A stretch of DNA of 64,000 bases from Stygiobacter sp043807765 (GCA_043807765.1 JAZDFQ010000045.1:186001-250000); one strand, 5' to 3'. Counted from the first letter of the stretch, positions 54,841-64,000 are shown. Notes: generated by a model from the letters alone, not told the origin. Program-made: numbers and translations.

Positions 54841-57006
54841 TCATTTATACTTTTCAATTAAAACACGCGCCATTATGGAATCCCAGATATAGTTAGGCGG
54901 CGAGTTGAGAACTTCATTATCGGGACTGTAAGACTCCCAAAAGTTATGATTCTTTTTAAGTTGAGTAGAAACCGCAAGCATCATCTTATCTGCTACTTCG
55001 TTAGCTAATTTGGCGTAACCATATTTTTTCAAACCGTCGAGCACCATGTAATTCCACAATAGCCAAACCGGGCCGTTCCACTTGCAGCAGTAATCAACAT
55101 AAGGCGTATACCAAACATCGTCTGCGGAAAGTGTAGGTATTCCATACTTGCGCCAAAACTTTTCCGGATTGGCAAGATGCTTAACTAAATGTTTGGCTCT
55201 ATCTTTAGGCGCTGCTTCTGCCCATAAAGCAAGAAAGCCGATTATTTCCATTCTTCTTAAATCACGCGTCAAAAATTTAAACGAATCGTCTTTCTTGTTT
55301 ATAGAATAATAAAACTTACTGCTGTCATCCCACATTTTTTCATTAACTAATTTGCTTGTGAGATCGGCCATCTCTTTCCATGCATGTGAAGCTTCTTTTT
55401 GTCCAAGTTCTTTTGCCATAGAGGCGAGAGAGCGCATTTCCTTAATCATCATCAAGGTTAGATCAACACATTCAAGCTCATCGGAAATATCTTCTTTATC
55501 AATATCGAGATGGCGGTCTTTGCTTACCTGGAACACGGCGTTGTACCAGTCGCGGACATTTTCAATTATTCCGTACGGTCCCCACTCATACAAGCCGTCT
55601 TTATCAACATCACGGTTTGCAATCAGCCACTTCAAATACTTAACCCCGCTCTCGTAGGAATCAGAAAGAAATTTTTTGTCTTTACCGACTTTATAAACCT
55701 CCCAATTTATCCAACTGAAAAACGGTGCCGAAGTTGTTGACATATCTTTATTCAGTTCTTTGCTGAAATGCGGATAGTCTTGCAAACCGCGCGGTCCATG
55801 CCGATATGCAATTAGCCCATCATTTCTTTGCTGATCTATATATATTCTTTGCGAACCTTGCGCAGATTGCGGATCGAGAAAAGCATATGCCAGCATACTC
55901 AAGGATTCATGCAATACTTGATGACCGTGCCCCCAGCCCCAAAGAGGTTGACGGGAAAAAACATAAAAATTATGATTTGCTTTTTCTGTTGGCGGATAAA
56001 AGCTACCTCGCGCAAGATTAAACGAGCTTAAGTAGACAAGCTTTTCTTCTTGCGCCTTAAATTTTATTCTTGGAATCTTACTGAACAACTTCACATTATC
56101 ATCAACAAACTTTTGTAGCGGTTCTGTTTTTAGCTTTTCAATTTCATCAGCAAGTTTTTCCAAATCCTCTTTCCGGTCTTGCCAGCCGCGCATGTAGCGA
56201 ACATTTATTTCCTCACCCGGCTTCAAAGAAAGCTTGCCATGAAGCGAAACAAAATTAACGTAACCACTTAATTTTTTATTTAATGAGTCGTTTCTGCTTT
56301 CTGCGTAAAAATCAGTTTTAATAGTGTTGTAAAACGCTTCCATCGAATTGTGGTAACCACCGAAGGAATATAAAGGAAGACTTGCGGTAAAATAGTCTCT
56401 TGTTTCGGTTGGATAAGGTGCATTCTTGTAAAGCGAGCTGATCAATCGATATTTCGATTCGTAGTGATTTGTAATATAAGCGTTTCTATTCTTGTAAAAC
56501 TCTTTTATGATTAACGAGTCATTTCCCATTTCCAGAACGGGATAAAGCTCAACATCATGTTTTATTTTATCTACATTCTTTACTACTAAGTTCACCAAGG
56601 CAACTGTAGAACTGTAAACAAAAAATGTTTCTTGTACTTCAATTCCCCTAAATGGCTGATAGCTAAGAATTGCCATATCGGGAAATGAAGCTGTTACAAC
56701 CGGTTTCTTATAAAACTCTCCGATATTCAGAACAACAACTTGATCCACTTTCCAAACACAATAAAATCTTCCGGCTTGGTCGCCAGAATAATTAATCAGC
56801 AGATGATCAGAATAATAATCCATTTTATAGCCCTTATCGCCGTAGAGTTGAGAGCGCTCCATTGCTGCGGTGTAAGTAGTGTAGAGAGGATCGTTTTGTT
56901 TGGCGGAGATATTGAGATACGGATCGGGGACTTTGAGACTTTGTGAAGTTACTACCGAAAAGAAATTGATAAAAATTGCCAGCAAGAAGTAGAATTGTTT
57001 TTTCAT
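54841..57006 (-). CDS. Secreted GH63/GH37-like (alpha/alpha)6 glycosidase
   Basis: 721 aa with signal peptide. N-terminal sandwich, then GWGHGHQVLHESLSMLAYAF, RDVDKDGLYEWGPYGI, ECVDLTLMMIKEM, WNGPVWLLWNYMVL and NHNFWESYSPD, the conserved segments of MGH1-like enzymes. Substrate unknown (trehalose, glucosylglycerate or mannosyl compounds are typical). Confidence 0.82.
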   Translation of the reverse strand: MKKQFYFLLAIFINFFSVVTSQSLKVPDPYLNISAKQNDPLYTTYTAAMERSQLYGDKGYKMDYYSDHLLINYSGDQAGRFYCVWKVDQVVVLNIGEFYKKPVVTASFPDMAILSYQPFRGIEVQETFFVYSSTVALVNLVVKNVDKIKHDVELYPVLEMGNDSLIIKEFYKNRNAYITNHYESKYRLISSLYKNAPYPTETRDYFTASLPLYSFGGYHNSMEAFYNTIKTDFYAESRNDSLNKKLSGYVNFVSLHGKLSLKPGEEINVRYMRGWQDRKEDLEKLADEIEKLKTEPLQKFVDDNVKLFSKIPRIKFKAQEEKLVYLSSFNLARGSFYPPTEKANHNFYVFSRQPLWGWGHGHQVLHESLSMLAYAFLDPQSAQGSQRIYIDQQRNDGLIAYRHGPRGLQDYPHFSKELNKDMSTTSAPFFSWINWEVYKVGKDKKFLSDSYESGVKYLKWLIANRDVDKDGLYEWGPYGIIENVRDWYNAVFQVSKDRHLDIDKEDISDELECVDLTLMMIKEMRSLASMAKELGQKEASHAWKEMADLTSKLVNEKMWDDSSKFYYSINKKDDSFKFLTRDLRRMEIIGFLALWAEAAPKDRAKHLVKHLANPEKFWRKYGIPTLSADDVWYTPYVDYCCKWNGPVWLLWNYMVLDGLKKYGYAKLANEVADKMMLAVSTQLKKNHNFWESYSPDNEVLNSPPNYIWDSIMARVLIEKYK

Positions 57007-57068
57007 AACAACTTCCTTTTAAAGGAGGGAAGGCAGCAAATCATCCCAATGCTGTCAGATTAAGTTTT

Positions 57069-57159
57069 GGGCTAAAGCCCTTTTATATTTTTCTTGTATT
57101 AACCCCACGCTTAAGCGTGGGGTTAATTGGAATACCACTCCAATTGGACTTTAGTCCAA
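57069..57159. repeat. Cluster of nested palindromes
   Basis: GGGCT/AGCCC at 57069-57080; a perfect 30-bp palindrome at 57098-57127; AATTGGA/TCCAATT at 57125-57145; TTGGACT/AGTCCAA at 57144-57159. Adjacent palindromes share end bases, so folding is mutually exclusive. No ORF. Confidence 0.65.
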
Positions 57160-57191
57160 ACTTTAATGTACTTAACATGTCAACATTGGCA

Positions 57192-57224
57192 AATCATCCT
57201 CCGCAATTAACGCAGAGGATGATT
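57192..57224 (-). terminator. Hairpin after the DPP4 gene
   Basis: AATCATCCTC/GAGGATGATT (10-bp perfect stem) 13 nt past the DPP4 stop; no strong T-run. Likely transcript end or processing site. Confidence 0.5.
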
Positions 57225-57236
57225 CAGTTACAAATT

Positions 57237-59489
57237 CTATTTTCCTCCTGCCGGAAGATTCTCATTCAAATATCTTGTAAGAAGTGTAAATAGATGAAGT
57301 GTTGTTCCCTCGCCCTCATAAATTCCATGAGTGCGGTTTGGATAAGCCATCATTGTAAAATGCTTGTTGTGTTTGATTAACTCATTAATCACTAACTCAG
57401 CGCCTTGATAATGAACATTATCATCGCCGGTTCCGTGAACAATCAAAAGATTTCCCTTGAGGTTTTTTGCATATGTAACCGGAGAGCCCTCTTCATAAAC
57501 TTCCGGATTAATAGAGACCAAGCCCATGTAACGTTCTTGATAGATCGTGTCGTAAAGTTTTTCATGTCCAACGGCAGCAACTGCCATTCCGGTTTTGTAT
57601 AAATCCGGGTAGCGGAACATTGCGTTTAAAGTTGCAGAACCGCCGCCGCTCCATCCCCAAATGCCAACTCTTTCCGCATCGAGAAAATTATACTTATGAA
57701 GCAATGCTTTTACAGCCATAGCTTGATCACTCGAATTCAGAATGCCGATTTTTTTGTAAATGGATTTTCTCCAATTTCTACTCCGGGGCGCTGGTGTTCC
57801 TCTGTTGTCCACACTCATCACAATGTAACCTTGCTGTGTAAGCATTGTGTGCCAAAAGAAATCTCCGCTCCAGCGGTCAACAACTGTTTGTCCAGCCGGT
57901 TCGGTATAAACCAAAAACAAAACCGGATATTTTTTTGCCGGGTCAAAATTAAACGGCTTCATTATCCAGCCATCCAGCATTACACCGCCGCCTATGTCTA
58001 CTTGAAAGAATTCCGTCGGCAATTTCTTTAGCGCGGCAACGTTCTCGGACATTTTTTTATTCTCTATAACTTTCTTGATTACAGCATGTTCGGGAAGTTT
58101 AATCAATTGCGAAATTGGACTAGTGTTAAAGGATGAATAATTGTGAATCGCGTAGTTGCCTCCGTCTGAGATTTGGTAACTGTTGGTTCCGCTATATTCA
58201 TTTGGAGTTAGTTTTTCCAATTTTCCTTTGCCGTCCAACTTAACTCTGTAAAGATATTTTTGTGTGGCGTTATCCGGCGAAGCAAGAAAATATGCGTAGC
58301 CGCTTTCTTCATCAACGAGCTGCAAATCAATAACATCATAATTTCCAGGAGTCATCAACTTAACATTTTTTCCATCGCGGGAGATGATATAGAGATGTCT
58401 CCAGCCATCTCGCTCACTAAGCCATGTTAACTCCTTTCCCTTCTTCAACCACATAAGTTCATCGTGAATATCTATCCAAGCGGAATCTCTTTCGGTGAAT
58501 ATTGATTTTACTTCTCCGGTTTTTGAGTTGCCGAGCATTACTTCATTTTGGTTTTGCAGACGATTAAGATGCTGTAAAACAATTTCTTCAGAACTTTCGG
58601 CCCAGTCCATTCTTGCTATGTAGTTATTTCTCGGTTCTCCCGGAACATTCATCCACACTGTTTTGGCGTCTGCGATTGTAACTACTCCAACTTTGCTTGC
58701 TGAATTTGTTGTACCAACTTTGGGATATTGAACCGGGATGACTTTTGAATAAAGAGAATCCGTATTATTAATCATAAAAAATTCATTCACACCGGAAGCA
58801 TCGAGCTGCCAGTAAGCAATGCTTCTGCTGTCGGGACTCCAGCGGAAGCCGTCACGCAAATCGAGTTCTTCTTCGTAAACCCAATCAAACGTTCCATTTA
58901 TTATTGTGCGTGAGCCGTCAAAGGTTAATTGCGCAATTTTTCCATCTGTCAAATTTTCCACATAAATATTGTTTTCGTAAACGTAAGCTGCTTTTTGTTC
59001 GTCGGGAGAAATTTTTGCGAACATAAGCTTAGATGGTTTTGCAAACACACCTATTTTCTGAAGCTTATTAGTCTTTAGATTCAGCACATAATAATCTCCG
59101 CGCGTGTTTTGGCGCCAAACTCTAGCAGTGTTTGTGTATATCATCAACAAATTTCTGTTAGCAGACCAAATGTAGTTGCTTATTGAAAGCGGCTTAGTCT
59201 GCCCTTCGAAGGTCAGAAGTTTAGCAGAAACCATTACTTCTCTTTTTCCGGTTTCCGTTTCATACTTAACAATATCTCTTCCGCCGGGTGCATCTTTAGA
59301 TGCATCCAGCGTTGTATAAAACTTTCCTTCTTCAATAAATCTTGCCGGGCCAAATCTATCTGATGAAAAATCCGCGCTGTTAAAAATGCGATCCAATGTT
59401 AAAAGTGATTTGTCGGTTGTCTGTCCAAAACTGTTTTGCGTTAGTACGAACAGCATTAATAAACCCAAAAACTTGGTTGTGCTTTTCAT
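57237..59489 (-). CDS. Dipeptidyl peptidase IV (S9B)
   Basis: 750 aa from ATG 59489 (AGAGG upstream). An earlier in-frame ATG at 59588 lies in tRNA-Arg and is rejected. Signal peptide, an N-terminal propeller (RFGPARFIEEGKFYTTLDA, WSPDSRSIAYWQLD), and the alpha/beta hydrolase with nucleophile GWSGGGSA and the catalytic His in PNRTHGIYEG. Removes dipeptides from exported substrates. Confidence 0.92.
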   Translation of the reverse strand: MKSTTKFLGLLMLFVLTQNSFGQTTDKSLLTLDRIFNSADFSSDRFGPARFIEEGKFYTTLDASKDAPGGRDIVKYETETGKREVMVSAKLLTFEGQTKPLSISNYIWSANRNLLMIYTNTARVWRQNTRGDYYVLNLKTNKLQKIGVFAKPSKLMFAKISPDEQKAAYVYENNIYVENLTDGKIAQLTFDGSRTIINGTFDWVYEEELDLRDGFRWSPDSRSIAYWQLDASGVNEFFMINNTDSLYSKVIPVQYPKVGTTNSASKVGVVTIADAKTVWMNVPGEPRNNYIARMDWAESSEEIVLQHLNRLQNQNEVMLGNSKTGEVKSIFTERDSAWIDIHDELMWLKKGKELTWLSERDGWRHLYIISRDGKNVKLMTPGNYDVIDLQLVDEESGYAYFLASPDNATQKYLYRVKLDGKGKLEKLTPNEYSGTNSYQISDGGNYAIHNYSSFNTSPISQLIKLPEHAVIKKVIENKKMSENVAALKKLPTEFFQVDIGGGVMLDGWIMKPFNFDPAKKYPVLFLVYTEPAGQTVVDRWSGDFFWHTMLTQQGYIVMSVDNRGTPAPRSRNWRKSIYKKIGILNSSDQAMAVKALLHKYNFLDAERVGIWGWSGGGSATLNAMFRYPDLYKTGMAVAAVGHEKLYDTIYQERYMGLVSINPEVYEEGSPVTYAKNLKGNLLIVHGTGDDNVHYQGAELVINELIKHNKHFTMMAYPNRTHGIYEGEGTTLHLFTLLTRYLNENLPAGGK

Positions 59490-59561
59490 TAATACCTCTG
59501 ATAGCAAATTGATGTGATGTATTTCCATTGATGCGGTTGATTTGTCTTTCGTAAATTTTTG

Positions 59562-59633
59562 TACCCCCGGCGGGAATCGAACCCACATCGCAAGCTTCGG
59601 AGGCTCGCGTTCTATCCATTGAACTACAGGGGC
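59562..59633 (-). tRNA. tRNA-Arg (CCG)
   Basis: Acceptor GCCCCTG/CGGGGGT, D-stem GTTC/GAAC, anticodon loop CTCCGAA (anticodon at 59598-59600), T-arm GTGGG-TTCGATT-CCCGC. No encoded CCA. 72 nt upstream of DPP4 on the same strand, with no own promoter seen for DPP4. Confidence 0.93.
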
Positions 59634-59822
59634 ATAAAATTATTTAAGATTAAGTGTGTCAGAACCCAATCCTAAATCAATGCAAAAAATAAAAAGAATT
59701 TACCATTAAACTCTCATTATTGTTTGTATACTTCATGTAATATTTTTTAACTAAAAAATCTACTTGATGATTTTTTATATTTATTACTAAGTTTAGTCAA
59801 CCAAAAATAAAAAGGTGATGTT

Positions 59823-60359
59823 GTGTCAGCCACAATGAAAAAAATCGCAACCGATGTGATAGCTTCTCTTAAAAAGAAACCCTCGCCGGAAAAAGCGGGA
59901 AGCTCATTCTGGGATTTTATGAAGGGTCAGTTATATTCAGAAACCACATGGGATCAAAACGATCTTAAAGTGATAGAAAAGGAAATTGATAATCAACTTT
60001 CCAAAATAGAAAAGAAAGAATTAACCGATTTATGGAAACGTACAGACATCGGTATGGATAAGTTTGACGACGGGAAAAAAGTTGATTCCGCAGAAATGAA
60101 GGAAGATTTAACCGGCGAGATACTTGGTCAGGTTATGGATAGAATGGATGATAATTATTCGGGTGGAAGCAGCGATTATCGTCCGACAGAAGCATATTTT
60201 GCTGTTGAAGAGGATGCCTCCAAAAAGAAAAAAATTCCCGATGAAGAAGGCGGCGAAGAAAAAGAACCAAGCGAAATTGGCGAAGATGACGACTTGAATC
60301 TAGATGACGAAGACTTATTTATAGATGACGACATTGAAGATGAAGAAGAAAATTTTTAG
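59823..60359 (+). CDS. Hypothetical protein with acidic C-terminal tail
   Basis: 178 aa from GTG 59823 (ATG 59835 is an alternative). N-terminal half basic and helical; the last ~50 residues are almost entirely Asp/Glu (EDDDLNLDDEDLFIDDDIED). Not recognised. Possible promoter TTGAT-N19-TAAGTTTA upstream. The next gene starts inside its end. Confidence 0.65.
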   Translation: MSATMKKIATDVIASLKKKPSPEKAGSSFWDFMKGQLYSETTWDQNDLKVIEKEIDNQLSKIEKKELTDLWKRTDIGMDKFDDGKKVDSAEMKEDLTGEILGQVMDRMDDNYSGGSSDYRPTEAYFAVEEDASKKKKIPDEEGGEEKEPSEIGEDDDLNLDDEDLFIDDDIEDEEENF

Positions 60360-60759
60360 TTTTTTTCTTCTAGCCAACTTGTGTCTATTTGCACAAAATG
60401 CCATTCCGGACAGCTCGAACAACAATGAACAGCGTTTCAACTTCACTACATTTTTTAATCCGTTGCGATATTTGCCCGATCCCTATTTCAGTAATGAACT
60501 AAATTCGCTCAATTTAAATACAAACTTTCTAAACGATTCATCATCCATTCTAATGCAAACCAGAATGCAGCTCGCGTGGATTAGTAACTCTAACACAATT
60601 GATGCGAAGACAAATCTTCTTAATCCTCTTTATAAAAATTACATGGCGGGACAAAGTAATCGCTTATTCAATCAAATATTGGGAGCAGTACAGGTTGGAG
60701 CTGTAGGTTTTTTAGCTTATAAACACATAGAAAAATACTACATCAAAAAGAAGAAATAA
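60340..60759 (+). CDS. Small secreted protein
   Basis: 139 aa from ATG 60340, overlapping the previous gene by 20 nt. Signal peptide (FSFFLLANLCLFAQ), then FNPLRYLPDPYFSNEL. A hydrophobic stretch at ~115-130 precedes a basic tail. Unknown function. Confidence 0.65.
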   Translation: MKKKIFSFFLLANLCLFAQNAIPDSSNNNEQRFNFTTFFNPLRYLPDPYFSNELNSLNLNTNFLNDSSSILMQTRMQLAWISNSNTIDAKTNLLNPLYKNYMAGQSNRLFNQILGAVQVGAVGFLAYKHIEKYYIKKKK

Positions 60760-60760
60760 A

Positions 60761-60792
60761 AGCCCGGAATAGCCCTCACAGCATTCCAGGCT
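60761..60792. terminator. Imperfect hairpin between convergent genes
   Basis: AGCCCGGAAT/ATTCCAGGCT, one mismatch, 12-nt loop. Confidence 0.55.
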
Positions 60793-60811
60793 TATCAATA
60801 GTTGGGGAAAA

Positions 60812-61378
60812 TTATTTTTGACGTGTATATACAATAGTCATATTCTTGGTTTCTTGTGTGCCCTCAACAGTGAACATATCAAAAAGCATCTTGTTATCAT
60901 CAATTTGAGTAGTAACAGTTTTTGCTGTTGTTTCTTTTCCAGTCATTGGGTCAACCATTTTTCCAAAATAAGTTAATTTATTTGTTGCCGGGTCAATCTT
61001 TCCCTTCATAGTTAGTACGCCGGTTCCCATATTATCAAGCCAAACAGAGATATATTCTTTCGTTATATTATCATAAGCATCTAAGCCAAAGCCTTCCATT
61101 GGCATTCCCATCACCATAGAATTAAAAGTAGATTTCATATATCTGCCGCCGAGCATCATTTCGAAAACCGCTGTGCCCTCAGCCTTCATTTCTTGTCCAC
61201 CCATAAATTGTGTGATTTCGGCTTTCCACGTTCCGCAATTTTTTTCAAATGTTTTATGAACCGGTCCCGGCGTCATATAATCTTGCCATTTCTTCATCAT
61301 ATCAGCTTGATCTTGTGCGCTAATTGATGCAACAGCAAACAATAATAATGAAGCAATCATGGTTTTAAATGATTTCAT
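60812..61378 (-). CDS. DUF1579-family secreted protein
   Basis: 188 aa from ATG 61378 (AAAGGAC). The signal peptide ends ISAQ. The core (PVHKTFEKNCGTWKAEITQFM, MMLGGRYMKSTFNSMVMG, GFGLDAYDNITKEYISVWLD) is DUF1579, a lipocalin-like fold of unknown ligand. A longer frame upstream overlaps the MFS gene and is rejected. Confidence 0.85.
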   Translation of the reverse strand: MKSFKTMIASLLLFAVASISAQDQADMMKKWQDYMTPGPVHKTFEKNCGTWKAEITQFMGGQEMKAEGTAVFEMMLGGRYMKSTFNSMVMGMPMEGFGLDAYDNITKEYISVWLDNMGTGVLTMKGKIDPATNKLTYFGKMVDPMTGKETTAKTVTTQIDDNKMLFDMFTVEGTQETKNMTIVYTRQK

Positions 61379-61449
61379 GCTGAAGTCCTTTCTTGTTTTT
61401 TTGATGTGTACTACAATATTACAAAGTGAATTTGATAAAGAAAAGAAAT

Positions 61450-62649
61450 TTATTTTTCCGATCTCTTTAGCATCAGCGCAAACATAAAAGTGGATATTGA
61501 TGCAAGCACTAAGGCCCCGCCCCATAAAATTGTTGAATTGAGTTTATCCAATACGACCGCCCCTAACCACGGACCGAACATGAACGCAAAACTAAAAACC
61601 ATTTGATAGTAACCCATGTATTCACCCCGTTTTTCGTCAGGGGAAATTACCGTGCTGTAAGAAGCACTTGATGGAAAGAAAATCATTTCGCCAAAGGTCC
61701 AGATTACAATTGTAAGTACCAACCAAACTAGTGAACTGGAAAGCGCCATCAATCCGAATCCTAAAGCTGCAAGCAGAGAACCGAGAACCATAGATTTTCT
61801 ATCATCCCACTGTGCCATTGCATTGTTTAACGGAACTTCAATCAGCACAATCATGATTGTATTTATAGACATTAGAATTCCAAACGTAGCTTCTGAATAC
61901 TGAAGTTCATTAACTATATATAACGGGAGTCCGCCGAGAAACTGAAAGAACACTAGGTTCACCGGAATTAAGGCCAGCATAAAAAATAAGAAGCGCTTAT
62001 CGCCGAATATAGAGAGCTTGTTTTTATCCGAGCTTAAACTCGTTCTCAATTTAGCCGATTCATTTCTGGCTTCAGAGGATTGGCTTTCGATTTTTACAAA
62101 GCTTAAAAATAATCCGGAAAGAATTGAACTTGCCCCGTTAACATAAAATAATAGCGAGTAATCTATCTGCGTAAGAAATCCGCCAATTACCGGACCGATA
62201 CTCATTCCAAGATTAATTGCTAATCTGTTCAATGCAAAAGCTGTCTTGCGCTGCTCGGTTGATGTTTCAAATGAAATTAATGACAAGTTAGCCGGGCGGA
62301 ACGCTTCGCTGATTACAGCCCAAACAAACGTTACAACAAGAATTAAGTTGTAGTTCGTAATGAAAGAGTATAAGACAATCATGAGTCCGGTGCAGATAAG
62401 TGAGACACGCATTACTGTTAGCGAGCCAACTTTGTCCGCAAGCTTTCCTACAAATGGAGAAGTTAATAACGCTCCGAGTCCGTATACCATTAGCACCATT
62501 CCCGCAGCGGTTGGAGTTACACCAATCTTCCGATTCATATAAATGGCTAAAAACGGAAGGACCATTGTACCGGAGCGGTTAATAAGCGTTGCAAATGATA
62601 AAAGCCAGACGCTTCTTGGTATATTTTTAAGACCTTTGTAGGGATTCAA
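61450..62649 (-). CDS. Major facilitator superfamily transporter
   Basis: 399 aa, 12 helices. The DKVGSLTVMRV motif (MFS motif A) lies after helix 2. Start TTG 62649. The CAAACTT/AAGTTTG inverted repeat 33 bp upstream (62683-62700) may be an operator. Probably a drug or small-molecule exporter. Confidence 0.85.
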   Translation of the reverse strand: MNPYKGLKNIPRSVWLLSFATLINRSGTMVLPFLAIYMNRKIGVTPTAAGMVLMVYGLGALLTSPFVGKLADKVGSLTVMRVSLICTGLMIVLYSFITNYNLILVVTFVWAVISEAFRPANLSLISFETSTEQRKTAFALNRLAINLGMSIGPVIGGFLTQIDYSLLFYVNGASSILSGLFLSFVKIESQSSEARNESAKLRTSLSSDKNKLSIFGDKRFLFFMLALIPVNLVFFQFLGGLPLYIVNELQYSEATFGILMSINTIMIVLIEVPLNNAMAQWDDRKSMVLGSLLAALGFGLMALSSSLVWLVLTIVIWTFGEMIFFPSSASYSTVISPDEKRGEYMGYYQMVFSFAFMFGPWLGAVVLDKLNSTILWGGALVLASISTFMFALMLKRSEK

Positions 62650-62682
62650 CTTGCCAAGCCCAACGATTTGAAATTAATAGCG

Positions 62683-62700
62683 CAAACTTATGAAAGTTTG
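62683..62700. promoter_or_regulatory. Inverted repeat between MFS gene and lipoprotein gene
   Basis: CAAACTT-ATGA-AAGTTTG. It contains a TAAGTTTG -7-like box on the minus strand but no -33 box at the right distance. Confidence 0.3.
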
Positions 62701-62778
62701 TTCTGCCAATCATCCTCTTACAAAAGAGCGGCTAATTCATTATGTTTAATTAGTTAAAAAATCAGTTGGAGGATTTTC

Positions 62779-63228
62779 ATGCGATTGAAGCACGGTATTG
62801 CATTGTTTTTTCTTGTTGTCACAGCATTTGCTTGTTCAACACTTACGCTTAAACCGGCGGAATATGCTTGGCCAATCGAAAATGCACTTAAGGTTGATGC
62901 TAAAGGTAACATAATTGAACAAAGATATTCTTTTACTCTAAACGTTAAGCCACTCTTTTTCGAAGAGTTCAAGGACTCGACAAATTACATTGGAAAAGAA
63001 ATCAGAATTATACGTGATAAAGCCGGTTACTATTTTATCACCGCTAAGGATTTTAAAAACGTTTACGTTTTTAAATCAATTGAGAGCGGAATGGAACTGG
63101 AAAACAAAATTATGATTTCGGAGCTAAAGGGTTTAACAGCACCGGCTTTTAATCAGAAAGCACCGAACATTGAATTGCTGGATAATCCAAACAAATACTT
63201 CTTGAATTACAAAGGCTTAATGAGGTAA
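62779..63228 (+). CDS. Hypothetical lipoprotein
   Basis: 149 aa. Lipoprotein signal ends VTAFAC. The core is YAWPIENALKVDAKGNIIEQRYSFTLNVKPLFFEE with a mostly beta pattern. Its stop is 5 nt before the next ATG. Confidence 0.7.
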   Translation: MRLKHGIALFFLVVTAFACSTLTLKPAEYAWPIENALKVDAKGNIIEQRYSFTLNVKPLFFEEFKDSTNYIGKEIRIIRDKAGYYFITAKDFKNVYVFKSIESGMELENKIMISELKGLTAPAFNQKAPNIELLDNPNKYFLNYKGLMR

Positions 63229-63233
63229 GACTA

Positions 63234-64000
63234 ATGAACTCTAAATTTTACTTTTTGGTTTTGTTTGTTTTCGCATTTGGGGCAACAGTACAAGCGCAAT
63301 CCGATTACGAAAAGACACAGAATTTTAAAACACGTTACCAGCAGCTCGAAGCAGCTATTAAAAACGCTACATCACTAGATGAGTGCAACACAATCTCCGA
63401 GAACATTGCTAAACTGAAAAGCGATTTCCTTTCAGATAAAGGATTATTAGATAATTCTCTTTACCCGGAAAATTTCGAATCATCCTTTTCCAAAATTGAG
63501 CGAGCGGTAGAAATTCGCAAAGGTGATTTCACACAGATTACCGAACTAACCACCGAAGTCGGAACTCTAAAAGATAAAATTTCTATAATAAGTCAAGAAA
63601 ACCAAGGCTTGATTTCGCAGATTAAAACTTTGCAGATTCGTTCTGCAAAGGATGCTCAAACAATCGCCTCTCTTCAAAAACTAGTTGCTCAACTCAAAGC
63701 CAATATTCAGCAGAGAGATGAACTTGTTCGCGGAATTGTTGACAGTTTACTAGCCGAGTTCGTACAGCTTCCAAGCGGACTTAACGAAGCAGAGAAACAA
63801 AATATCTACACTAAAGTTGATGCCGGAAATTTATTCTTTAATGTAGAAAGAACGATTGCCGACAACATCCAATTCATGAAAGTTACGCAGATGACTCCGG
63901 ACGATCTTGGCCAGATGAAAAAGCAGTACAAGGACTTCAATAAAGTTTGGAGACAAATTGGACCAAAGTTAGCCGGAGTATATTTGAACAGAAAAGATAA
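63234..64000 (+). CDS. Secreted coiled-coil protein (3' end outside window)
   Basis: 255 codons to the edge, ATG 63234 with GGTAAG upstream. Signal peptide (ends TVQAQ), then a long helical Gln/Lys/Glu-rich heptad region (residues ~25-175, QIKTLQIRSAKDAQTIASLQ). It forms an operon with the lipoprotein and may be a periplasmic rod or partner of it. Confidence 0.75.
   Translation, partial: MNSKFYFLVLFVFAFGATVQAQSDYEKTQNFKTRYQQLEAAIKNATSLDECNTISENIAKLKSDFLSDKGLLDNSLYPENFESSFSKIERAVEIRKGDFTQITELTTEVGTLKDKISIISQENQGLISQIKTLQIRSAKDAQTIASLQKLVAQLKANIQQRDELVRGIVDSLLAEFVQLPSGLNEAEKQNIYTKVDAGNLFFNVERTIADNIQFMKVTQMTPDDLGQMKKQYKDFNKVWRQIGPKLAGVYLNRKD

Noticed and set aside
59490..59588. N-terminal extension of DPP4
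   Set aside because: It would translate part of tRNA-Arg; the ATG at 59489 has a ribosome site and signal peptide.
61379..61525. Upstream extension of the DUF1579 gene into the MFS gene
   Set aside because: The signal peptide begins at the internal ATG 61378 with a ribosome site.

Overview
The window looks like a chromosomal stretch of a Bacteroidota/Chlorobiota-group bacterium, most likely of the Ignavibacteria type. Evidence: an M28 peptidase ending in a type IX secretion sorting domain with the YPNPFNP signature, a TonB receptor plus a DUF4249 lipoprotein, AT-rich DNA, weak ribosome sites, and promoters of the form TTGnn-N18-TAnnTTTG, which is the Bacteroidota housekeeping pattern. This placement is inferred from gene content; no 16S gene is present. 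Both ends of the window cut genes (a cyclic-nucleotide-domain/aspartase fusion at the left, a secreted coiled-coil protein at the right).

Layout. 0-6.9 kb: CNB-AspA fusion; a TrpB2-type tryptophan synthase beta preceded by a leader peptide with four consecutive Trp codons and a terminator hairpin (a trp attenuator); a monoheme cytochrome-porin with a pentaheme periplasmic cytochrome; a secreted OB-fold protein; a UroD-family protein. 7-12.3 kb: a small Gly-rich secreted protein, then a cell-surface operon made of a dead TonB receptor, a DUF4249 lipoprotein, a metallophosphoesterase, a GDPD lipoprotein and two outer-membrane barrels. 12.4-18.1 kb: DUF134 regulator with NifX-like protein under a 20-bp palindrome, then a sulfur-respiration-like operon (octaheme tetrathionate-reductase-family cytochrome, cytochrome b, two YeeE/YedE transporters, one with an inactive rhodanese domain, and a methyltransferase). 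18.2-19.3 kb: two truncated genes fused head to head, and tRNA-Lys.

19.4-26 kb: sigma-54 response regulator with hybrid kinase, a REC-HisKA protein and a 1180-aa hybrid kinase. 26-35.6 kb: a type IV pilus/type II secretion operon (three non-canonical pilins, PilC, PilB, PilT, GspL-like PilM-PilN, PilO-PilP, secretin). 35.8-45.6 kb: aspS, M28 peptidase, Lrp-glnA pair, an NSUN-type RNA methyltransferase, a TolB-like propeller, lgt. 45.6-49.5 kb: transposase remnant, then lipoprotein-TonB receptor-PAS operon. 49.5-59.5 kb: DUF4342, DUF5009, two large secreted (alpha/alpha)6 glycosidases, a secreted protein with an excisionase-like HTH, and DPP4. 59.6-64 kb: tRNA-Arg, small secreted proteins, DUF1579, an MFS transporter and a lipoprotein/coiled-coil pair.

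The strongest undescribed signal is the trpB2 leader. It combines a leaderless-looking four-Trp leader peptide, an intrinsic terminator, and a repeated 7-8 nt element that can pair with either the terminator arm or the trpB2 ribosome site, which would give a two-stage switch. No CRISPR array, intact insertion sequence, rRNA or known riboswitch was found.
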